A stretch of DNA of 55,730 bases. It comes from JANNAV01 sp031384695 (GTDB taxonomy: Bacteria; Pseudomonadota; Alphaproteobacteria; Rhodobacterales; Rhodobacteraceae). The position numbers and the translations under genes were made by a program. Positions 49,991 through 55,730 of this stretch are shown here, in pieces; positions within the stretch are counted from its first letter, which is position 1; every line of letters starts with the position of its first letter. The notes beneath the pieces are model-generated. The model did no database searches and was not told where the DNA came from. It worked only from the letters and a program-made list of their open reading frames with translations. The stretch is taken from NCBI GenBank assembly GCA_031384695.1, contig JANNAV010000166.1:1-55730 (forward strand), given 5' to 3'.

Positions 49991-51706
49991 ATGCCCTACC
50001 GCGCACCGCTCAAGGATTTTCACTTTTTGCTGGGCAATATCATCGGTTTTGATCAACTGACGGCGACGGCCCTGTTCGCCGATGCCACGCCGGAAACGGT
50101 CGAGGCGATCCTGACCGAGGCGGGCAAGCTGTGCGAGAACACCCTCGCGCCGCTGAACCGCGCGGGCGACAAACACCCGGCCCGGTTGGAAAACGGCGTG
50201 GTGCGCACCTCGCCCGGGTTTGCCGAAGGCTACCGCGAGATTGCCGAGGGCGGTTGGATCGGCATCGCCTCGTCGCCCGAATTTGGCGGGCTGGGGCTGC
50301 CGCTGACGCTGGGCAGTTGCGTCAATGATATGATGTCGTCGGCCTGCCTGGCGCTGCAACTGAACCCGATGCTGACCCAAGGGCAGATCGAGGCGCTGGA
50401 GCATCACGCCTCGCCCGAGATCAAGGCGCTGTATCTGCCCAAGCTGATTTCGGGCGAATGGTCGGGCACCATGAACCTGACCGAGCCGCAAGCGGGCACC
50501 GATGTGGGGGCGCTGCGCTCCAAGGCCGAGCGCAACGCCGATGGCACCTACGCCGTCTCGGGCCAGAAGATTTTCATCACCTGGGGCGACAATGATTTCA
50601 CCGGCAACGTCTGCCATCTGGTGCTGGCCCGCCTGCCCGGCGCGCCCGACGGGCCGCGCGGCATCTCGCTGTTCATGGTGCCCAAGCTGATCCCGGATGC
50701 CCATGGCGCGCCGGGGGTTCGCAACAGCCTGAAGGTGGTCAGTCTGGAACACAAGATGGGCATCCACGGCAGCCCCACGGCGGTGATGCAATATGACGCT
50801 GCCACCGGCTGGCTGGTGGGGGCCGAGCAAGGCGGCATGGCCGCGATGTTCACCATGATGAACAACGCCCGCCTTGGCGTGGGCGTGCAGGGCGTGGGCC
50901 TTGCCGAGGCGGCCTTTCAGCACGCGCTGGCCTATGCCACCGACCGCAAACAGGGCAAAACCCCGCTGGGCCGGGGCGCGATCATCGATCACGCCGATGT
51001 GCGCCGCATGCTGGCGGTGATGAAAGCCGAGATTTTCTCGGCCCGCGCGATTGCGCTGTCCTGCGCCTTGGCGCTCGATATGGCGCGGACGGGCGATGCC
51101 GACGGCCATTGGGCGGCGCGGGCCGCCTTCCTGACCCCCATCGCCAAGGCTTACGGCACCGATGTGGGTTGCGAAGTGGCACAGATGGGCCTGCAGATTC
51201 ACGGCGGCATGGGGTTCATCGAGGAAACCGGCGCGGCGCAATACGCCCGCGATGTGCGCATCACCCCGATTTACGAAGGCACCAACGGCATTCAGGCGAT
51301 GGATCTGGTGGGCCGCAAGATGGTGGACGGGGGCGAGGCCGCTTACCGCCTGCTGGACGAGGTACAGGCCAATGCCGCCGCCGCGCGTGCCAGCCTGCCT
51401 GAACTGGCCAACGAACTGGCCAACGATGTGTGGAACGCCGCCGAAGCGCTGCGCGAAGCCACCAAAACGATGATCGCCTGCGAGATGAACGAGCGTTTCG
51501 CCGGTGCCGTGCCCTATCTCAGGGCATTCGCCCGGGTGCTTGGCGCGCATTTCCACCTGAAAGCCGCCCTCTGCGATGCCACACGCGAACCGCTGGCGCG
51601 CATTGCGATCCGCCGCTTGCTGCCCGAATATGCAGCCCTGCTGCTGGCCGCCCGCGAAGGCGCCGCCGGGCTTTACGCCGTGACACCCGAGCTTTTGTCG
51701 GCATGA
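49991..51706 (+). CDS. acyl-CoA dehydrogenase (long form)
   Basis: A 571-residue FAD enzyme for the first oxidation step of fatty-acid breakdown. It belongs to the long group (about 590 residues) found in alphaproteobacteria. The N-terminal MPYRAPLKDFHFLL is typical. The mid-domain holds MNLTEPQAGTDVGALRSKA and GQKIFITWGDND (FAD-binding), followed by EHKMGIHGSPT. The C-terminal domain has QIHGGMGFIEETGAAQYARDVRITPIYEGTNGIQAMDLVGRK (51210-51315), whose Glu (YEGT) is the catalytic base. AAGGA lies 7 bases before the ATG. Its TGA overlaps the next ATG (ATGA), coupling it to the MBL-fold gene. Confidence 0.94.
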   Translation: MPYRAPLKDFHFLLGNIIGFDQLTATALFADATPETVEAILTEAGKLCENTLAPLNRAGDKHPARLENGVVRTSPGFAEGYREIAEGGWIGIASSPEFGGLGLPLTLGSCVNDMMSSACLALQLNPMLTQGQIEALEHHASPEIKALYLPKLISGEWSGTMNLTEPQAGTDVGALRSKAERNADGTYAVSGQKIFITWGDNDFTGNVCHLVLARLPGAPDGPRGISLFMVPKLIPDAHGAPGVRNSLKVVSLEHKMGIHGSPTAVMQYDAATGWLVGAEQGGMAAMFTMMNNARLGVGVQGVGLAEAAFQHALAYATDRKQGKTPLGRGAIIDHADVRRMLAVMKAEIFSARAIALSCALALDMARTGDADGHWAARAAFLTPIAKAYGTDVGCEVAQMGLQIHGGMGFIEETGAAQYARDVRITPIYEGTNGIQAMDLVGRKMVDGGEAAYRLLDEVQANAAAARASLPELANELANDVWNAAEALREATKTMIACEMNERFAGAVPYLRAFARVLGAHFHLKAALCDATREPLARIAIRRLLPEYAALLLAAREGAAGLYAVTPELLSA

Positions 51707-52761
51707 CGGGTGGCCTTCGCCATCCTTTTGCCGACGCACCCCCCGAAGGTACGGCGACCGAGGTGGCCCCGGGTGTCTTGTGGATGCGCCTGCCGCTGCC
51801 GATGGCGCTCGATCATGTGAATGTCTATGCGCTGGACGATGGTGCAGGGTGGACGGTGGTTGACACCGGCATCAACAGCCGCCGCTCCATCGCCGTGTGG
51901 CAGGCGCTGCTGGCGGGGCCGCTGGCCGCCAAACCGGTGACACGGCTGATCGTGACCCATCACCATCCCGATCACATCGGCCTTGCCGGTTGGTTTCAGG
52001 CGCGTGGCGCCGAACTGCTGACCACCCGCACCGCCTGGCTTTACGCGCGCATGCTGGTGCTGGATGAACAGCCGCTCCCCACCCCCGAGGCGATGCTGTA
52101 TTACACCCGCGCCGGGGTGTCGGCTGCGGCCCGCGCCGACAAGGCACAAGAGCGGCCCTTCAATTTTTGCGATATGGTGGCCCCCATGCCGCAAGGCTTC
52201 ACCCGGATTGTGGATGGCGAGGTGCTTGCCGCAGGCGGCAGGCGCTGGCAGGTGCGCTTCGGGCAGGGCCACGCCCCCGATCATGCCACGTTCTGGAGCG
52301 TTGATGACCCTCTGGTGCTGGGCGGTGATCAGTTGCTGCCCGGCATTTCCGCTAATATCGGCGTCTATCCGACCGAACCCGAGGCCGATCCATTGGGCGA
52401 ATGGCTGGCGGCGACAGCGGCGTTCGTGCCTTTGGCGCGCGACGATCATCTGGTGCTGCCCGGCCACAAACTGCCCTTCACCGGCCTGCCCTTCCGGCTG
52501 GCGCAAATGGCCGCGAATCACACCGAAGCGCTGGAGCGGCTGCTGGCACATCTGGCGCGGCCACGCCGCGCCACCGCCTGCTTCACCCCGCTTTTCAAAC
52601 GCGAAATCGGGGCAGCCGAATTCGGCCTTGCGCTGGTCGAAACCATCGCGCACCTGAACTATCTCTTGCAGCGGGGGCAGATCTCGCGTTCGCTGGACGG
52701 CGAAGGCGCCTGGGTCTGGCAGGCTGTCAAGGATGCAGATGATGGCCAAAACCGCCGCTAA
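51703..52761 (+). CDS. MBL fold metallo-hydrolase
   Basis: A 352-residue metallo-beta-lactamase-fold hydrolase. The zinc motif is THHHPDHIG (HxHxDH), with later ligands in GQGHAPDHATFW (His) and LVLGGDQLL (Asp) and the last in VLPGHKLPF. The N-terminal GVLWMRLPLPMALDHVNVYALDDGAGWTVVDTG is typical of the glyoxalase-II-like group. The C-terminal helical part (about residues 250-350) resembles that of LACTB2-type proteins. It overlaps the acyl-CoA dehydrogenase gene by 4 bases, suggesting thioester or lactone hydrolysis in the same pathway; the true substrate is unknown. Confidence 0.9.
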   Translation: MTGGLRHPFADAPPEGTATEVAPGVLWMRLPLPMALDHVNVYALDDGAGWTVVDTGINSRRSIAVWQALLAGPLAAKPVTRLIVTHHHPDHIGLAGWFQARGAELLTTRTAWLYARMLVLDEQPLPTPEAMLYYTRAGVSAAARADKAQERPFNFCDMVAPMPQGFTRIVDGEVLAAGGRRWQVRFGQGHAPDHATFWSVDDPLVLGGDQLLPGISANIGVYPTEPEADPLGEWLAATAAFVPLARDDHLVLPGHKLPFTGLPFRLAQMAANHTEALERLLAHLARPRRATACFTPLFKREIGAAEFGLALVETIAHLNYLLQRGQISRSLDGEGAWVWQAVKDADDGQNRR

Positions 52762-53110
52762 AGCCACCCGGAGCAAAAGCCCCGCCGAAGCCGCCTATGA
52801 CCGGATCATTCTTTATATCCGCAATTTCGAAAGCCATCTTGATGCCAGCCACGAGGTGGCGATGGGCTTTGCCGGTGGCGACGCGGGCGTGGTGACGATC
52901 GAAGGGCTTGGCTTTTTCGAACCCGACCTGATCACATTCTATGGCCGCGACGATGCCGGCCTGAAAACCCAACTGATCCAGCACGTGGCCCAGCTTTCGG
53001 TGATGCTGCGCGCGGTGCCGAAACCTGCGGCCGACGCGCCCGCCCGCCGGATCGGGTTCCGGCTGAACGCCGGCTGGTCGGGCGGCGAATCGGGCGATGC
53101 CTCGGCCTGA
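52739..53110 (+). CDS. DUF6173-like hypothetical protein
   Basis: A 123-residue small soluble protein. The core IRNFESHLDASHEVAMGFAGG, LGFFEPDLITFYGRDD, TQLIQHVAQLSVMLRAVPK and RRIGFRLN matches what I recall of DUF6173 (NFE...LD..HEV, PDLI.FYG, LIQHVSQLS..L, RRIGF). The first 20 residues are Lys/Ala-rich. Three in-frame ATGs lie at 52733, 52739 and 52742; AAGG at 52729-52732 best supports 52739. It overlaps the MBL-fold gene by 23 bases and is likely co-transcribed with it. No biochemical function is known for the family. Confidence 0.8.
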   Translation: MMAKTAAKATRSKSPAEAAYDRIILYIRNFESHLDASHEVAMGFAGGDAGVVTIEGLGFFEPDLITFYGRDDAGLKTQLIQHVAQLSVMLRAVPKPAADAPARRIGFRLNAGWSGGESGDASA

Positions 53111-53194
53111 TGCAAAATGGTGGTCGCAGCCTCGTGACAGCCGGAAACTTATCGGGTAAAGCCAATCCCAACCGCCAGATCAAGGAAGCAGCAG

Positions 53195-53329
53195 ATGGAC
53201 GATCACAAGCCCGGCAGCATGGATATCCGCGCCCAGCAAAAGACCTTCGACGGCTTTGTGCGCATGGCAATCTGGGGGGCGATCATCTCGATCTGCGTGC
53301 TGATCTTCATGGCTCTGGCCAACGCCTGA
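53195..53329 (+). CDS. aa3-type cytochrome c oxidase subunit IV
   Basis: A 44-residue protein, MDDHKPGSMDIRAQQKTFDG and so on, with one C-terminal membrane helix (MAIWGAIISICVLIFMALANA-type, at 53264-53326). This is the size and plan of the small bacterial aa3 oxidase subunit IV: a hydrophilic N-terminus with M-D-I-x-x-Q-x-K-T-F-x-G-F followed by a single helix. It would sit beside the catalytic subunits in the inner membrane as a structural subunit. The main oxidase genes are not in this window. AAGGA lies about 9 bases before the ATG. A lipoprotein gene follows 27 bases later. Confidence 0.88.
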   Translation: MDDHKPGSMDIRAQQKTFDGFVRMAIWGAIISICVLIFMALANA

Positions 53330-53356
53330 GCCCCGGACCCTACGGCGGAGATGCAG

Positions 53357-53971
53357 ATGATTGTCAAAGTTTTCGCCCTGATGGCCCTTTTGGCCCTGTC
53401 GGCTTGTGGCGCAGCCGAGCCGAAATGGGCCAGCGATGCCGACGTCGCGCGCGCCCAGTTCACCGCCGAACGCCCCACCTCGATCACGCTTTACACCGTG
53501 CTCAGCAATGCCAACAATTCGGGCGCGCATGCGGGCCTGTTGATCAATGCCTCCGAGCAGGTCTTGTTCGATCCCGCGGGCACCTGGTTCAACCGCAGCA
53601 TCCCAGAGCGCAACGATGTCCACTATGGCATCACCCCGCAGATTTTGGAATTCTACATTGATTACCACGCCCGCGAAACCTACCGGGTGGTCGAGCAAAC
53701 CCTGATTGTCTCGCCCGAAGTGGCCGAACTGATCTTGCAACGGGCCAAAGCTTATGGGGCCGTGCCCAAGGCACAATGCACCAAAGCGATCACATCCATC
53801 CTAGACGGCGTGCCGGGTTTTGACGGTCTGCCCAGAACCTGGTTCCCCAGAGTGCTGGAGATTGCCTTTGGCAAGCTGCCCGGCGTCCGCGAGCGGCTGA
53901 TCACCGACAATGATGCCGACAAGAATCGCGGCGTGCTGGTCGCGCAGGACGCAAAGCCCGCCACCGAATAG
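53357..53971 (+). CDS. hypothetical lipoprotein
   Basis: A 204-residue exported protein. The signal MIVKVFALMALLALSACGAAEP carries a lipobox (LSAC), so it is membrane-anchored. The mature part has ITLYTVLSNANNSGAHAGLLINASEQVLFDPAGTWFN, an arrangement (Ser/Asn-Ala-His then a beta hairpin ending LFDPAG, at about 53485-53590) that resembles NlpC/P60- or DUF4105-like papain-fold proteins. A Cys lies in KAQCTKAITSIL and His residues in AHAG and DVHYG. Catalytic activity is uncertain. The GGAG box touches the first ATG (53351) but is 6 bases from the second (53357), which was chosen. Confidence 0.72.
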   Translation: MIVKVFALMALLALSACGAAEPKWASDADVARAQFTAERPTSITLYTVLSNANNSGAHAGLLINASEQVLFDPAGTWFNRSIPERNDVHYGITPQILEFYIDYHARETYRVVEQTLIVSPEVAELILQRAKAYGAVPKAQCTKAITSILDGVPGFDGLPRTWFPRVLEIAFGKLPGVRERLITDNDADKNRGVLVAQDAKPATE

Positions 53972-53973
53972 GT

Positions 53974-54303
53974 CTAACGCCCCAACACCAGCGGCAGCAG
54001 GTACAGCACCAACCCCCCCGCCACAATCGCCGCCATCATCGAGCGCCACCAGAACCCCACCACCAGCGTCGCCACGGCGGCGGCCAACCGCGCGGGGTCG
54101 GTCTGCCCGCCTGCAGCCGCTGGCCACAGCACCGCAGGCGCCACCAACGCGGGCAGCACCGCCACCGCCGTGTACCGCAGCGCCCGCACCAGCCAGCGGG
54201 GCAGCACACGGTTGCCCAGCAGGCCCAGAAACGAAAACCGGATCAGATAGGTGCCAACCCCCAGACCCGCCATCACCACCCACAACTGGCCCTTGTCAAT
54301 CAT
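53974..54303 (-). CDS. AzlD domain branched-chain amino-acid exporter subunit
   Basis: A 109-residue, four-helix membrane protein of the AzlD/YgaH family, partner of AzlC in branched-chain amino-acid efflux. The N-terminal WVVMAGLGVGTYLIRFSFLGLLGNRVLP and the following RYTAVAVLPALVAPAVLW are typical. Its ATG (54303) overlaps the TGA of azlC by 4 bases, so the two are translated together. It lies 2 bases from the stop of the convergent lipoprotein gene, leaving no room for a separate terminator. Confidence 0.88.
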   Translation of the reverse strand: MIDKGQLWVVMAGLGVGTYLIRFSFLGLLGNRVLPRWLVRALRYTAVAVLPALVAPAVLWPAAAGGQTDPARLAAAVATLVVGFWWRSMMAAIVAGGLVLYLLPLVLGR

Positions 54304-55034
54304 GCCTGCCGCTCCTGCCTTCTGGCCCGCGCCTCTGCCTGCGCCTCTGCCCGCGCCTCAACCAAAGCGCCCGCCACCATCCCCGCAGCCCCCGCCACCA
54401 ACAACCCCGTGCCATAAGGCATGAAGCCCAAGCCCAGCACCAGCCCCACCGAAACCACCGCCGCCGCCACATGCGCCGCACTGCGGATCATCGGCGCGGT
54501 CATCGCCAGAAACGTGATCGGCACCGCGAAATCGAGCGCATATTCCGGCGGGATCGCCTGCCCCATCACCGCCCCCAGCATGGTCGAGCCCAGCCACATC
54601 GGCACCACAGGCGTCACCGCACCAAAGAAATACGCGGTCTTTTCCGGCAAGCTCATCGCCGGCCGCCGTTCGAATTCCGCCACCGACATGGCAAAACTCT
54701 GATCCACCAGAAAATACGCCATCACCGCCCTGAGGCCCAGCGGCGCCGCGCCAAAATGCGGCGCCAGCGCCACCGAATACATCAAAAGCCGCAGGTTCAC
54801 CGCCAGCGCCGTCGCCAGCACCACCAGAACCGGCGCCTGATCCTGCATCAGTTGCAGGGCGGCAAACTGCGATGCCCCGGCAAACACCACCACCGAAAAC
54901 GCCCCCACCTCGAACCGGCTCAACCCCGCCTCGGTGGCCAACAGGCCAAACAGCATCGCAAACGGCACGATCACGATGATAAAGGGCAGCGCATCGCGCA
55001 TGCCGCGCAAAAAGGCAGATCGGGGCCGCGTCAT
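54300..55034 (-). CDS. AzlC family amino-acid exporter subunit
   Basis: A 244-residue membrane protein of the AzlC/YgaZ family. Motifs: GMRDALPFIIVIVPFAMLFGLLA, FVVFAGASQFAALQLM-type (VVVFAGASQFAALQLM), ALAVNLRLLMYSVALAPHF and MAYFLVDQSFAMS. The Met at 55034 starts the conserved region and GAGG precedes it; the longer open frame is not supported. The C-terminus ends in an unusual Ala/Glu/Arg tail (VEARAEAQAEARARRQERQA). With AzlD it forms a two-component exporter, probably for branched-chain amino acids. Confidence 0.9.
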   Translation of the reverse strand: MTRPRSAFLRGMRDALPFIIVIVPFAMLFGLLATEAGLSRFEVGAFSVVVFAGASQFAALQLMQDQAPVLVVLATALAVNLRLLMYSVALAPHFGAAPLGLRAVMAYFLVDQSFAMSVAEFERRPAMSLPEKTAYFFGAVTPVVPMWLGSTMLGAVMGQAIPPEYALDFAVPITFLAMTAPMIRSAAHVAAAVVSVGLVLGLGFMPYGTGLLVAGAAGMVAGALVEARAEAQAEARARRQERQA

Positions 55035-55142
55035 GAAACCTCGCAAGCAGACCGGCTTGTCGCCGCGTGCCGAAGGGCTTAGGGCTTTGGGCCAGCAAAG
55101 AGAAGGGAAAGCCGTGCCGCTGGCCAAAAACATCGCGCCCCG

Positions 55143-55727
55143 ATGATCCACCGCTTGCAATCCGGCCTGCCCGAACCGCTGCGCGCCGCCGCAGCCCTGC
55201 TCTATTGGGAGGCGTTCGGCGGCAAGCTTGGCCGGATCATGGGCCCCGCCCCCCGCGCGCTGGCCTATCTGGAGCGGATCATCCGCACCGATCATGTCAT
55301 CGTCGCCCTGTCACCCGAGGGCGGGCTTTTGGGGCTGGCCGGGTTCAAAACCCCCGATGGCAGCTTTGCCGCTGGCGAGATGGCCGATCTGCGCCACGAA
55401 TATGGGGTGATCGGGGCCGGCTGGCGGGCGCCGCTATTGTGGCTTTTGTCGCGCGAGACGGATAACGAGCGGTTTTTGCTGGACGGCGTTTGCGTGGCCC
55501 GCGCGGCAAGGGGTTCGGGCATCGGTGCCGCCCTGATGCAGGCGATCTGCGACGAGGGCCGCGCGCGCGGCTATCTGGCGGTGCGGCTGGATGTGATCGA
55601 TACCAACTGGCGCGCCAAGGCGCTTTACGCAAGGCTGGGATTCGTGGTCGAGAAAACCGCAAGCATCGGCGCGTTGCGGCATGTGTTCGGCTTTAGCAGC
55701 ACCACGACGATGGTAAAGCCGCTTTAG
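55143..55727 (+). CDS. GNAT family N-acetyltransferase
   Basis: A 194-residue acetyltransferase. The acetyl-CoA motif is LLDGVCVARAARGSGIGAALMQAI (R-x-x-G-x-G/A, at about 55480-55550), followed by LDVIDTNWRAKALYARLGFVVE, the canonical beta6-alpha4 ending (N..A..LY.r.GF). The N-terminal part (LPEPLRAAAALLYWEAFGGKLGRIMGP) is of the type seen in relatives near amino-acid exporters. The ATG at 55143 follows a weak purine stretch. It is divergent from azlC. Substrate unknown. Confidence 0.88.
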   Translation: MIHRLQSGLPEPLRAAAALLYWEAFGGKLGRIMGPAPRALAYLERIIRTDHVIVALSPEGGLLGLAGFKTPDGSFAAGEMADLRHEYGVIGAGWRAPLLWLLSRETDNERFLLDGVCVARAARGSGIGAALMQAICDEGRARGYLAVRLDVIDTNWRAKALYARLGFVVEKTASIGALRHVFGFSSTTTMVKPL

Positions 55728-55730
55728 GGT

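Overview
The window is a GC-rich, densely coded chromosomal segment of an alphaproteobacterium, most likely a member of the Rhodobacteraceae (Rhodobacterales). The grounds are codon usage dominated by GCC/GGC/CTG, a 44-residue aa3-type cytochrome oxidase subunit IV gene, YcjX/YcjF and HemC/HemE/HemF of alphaproteobacterial type, an acs gene followed by an MHS-type transporter, and a GGATATTT-containing repeat of a kind I recall from this family. No rRNA, tRNA, CRISPR array, phage or transposase gene is visible; this looks like ordinary core and accessory chromosome.

Layout. 0.1-8 kb: a GNAT acetyltransferase, a CocE/NonD-type hydrolase, then a leftward group (enolase-superfamily enzyme, Tet-type MFS exporter, PcaD-like hydrolase, serine/threonine dehydratase, second alpha/beta hydrolase). 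8-12.7 kb: an MsbA-like exporter, a fatty acyl-CoA synthetase and a secreted-protein gene broken by an in-frame amber codon. 12.7-20.7 kb: a polysaccharide locus read leftward (a nucleotide-sugar dehydratase of the WbpM/CapD class, YjbH, YjbF and a YjbE-like Gly/Thr-rich peptide with its own promoter), with a divergent beta-helix (pectate-lyase-like) protein. 20.8-25.7 kb: a PNPOx/HugZ-like protein, acetyl-CoA synthetase and an MHS transporter with a large Ala-rich extracytoplasmic insertion. 25.7-32.3 kb: truA, ycjX-ycjF, an ArgE-like deacylase, a secreted protein and small membrane proteins. 32.4-39.6 kb: the conserved tesA / ybbA-ybbP neighbourhood, an FAD-linked 2-hydroxyacid dehydrogenase, an MFS protein and a kinase-fold protein. 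39.9-43.6 kb: hemC divergent from hemE, a LysE exporter and hemF. 43.7-55.7 kb: a lipoprotein, an SDR lacking the catalytic lysine, an RsmC-like methyltransferase, clpS, a HAD phosphatase, a DacA-SPOR carboxypeptidase, TsaC/Sua5, an acyl-CoA dehydrogenase with an MBL-fold hydrolase, a DUF6173 protein, oxidase subunit IV, a lipoprotein, azlC-azlD and a second GNAT enzyme.

The features most worth a second look lie between or inside genes: a ~110-bp double-palindrome repeat present in two inverted copies 19 kb apart; a facing pair of hairpin-plus-GGATATTTAAGCAG repeats beside truA; 14- and 15-bp tandem repeats that multiply the stop-codon region of two genes; an 11-bp motif shared at nearly the same distance upstream of the acyl-CoA synthetase and acyl-CoA dehydrogenase genes; a consensus TATAAT promoter for the YjbE-like gene; and several proteins whose catalytic residues or domain layout depart from their family. 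Start codons were reassigned by ribosome-binding sites and domain starts; several genes appear to use GTG or TTG. All functional calls are from reading the sequence, not from database searches.
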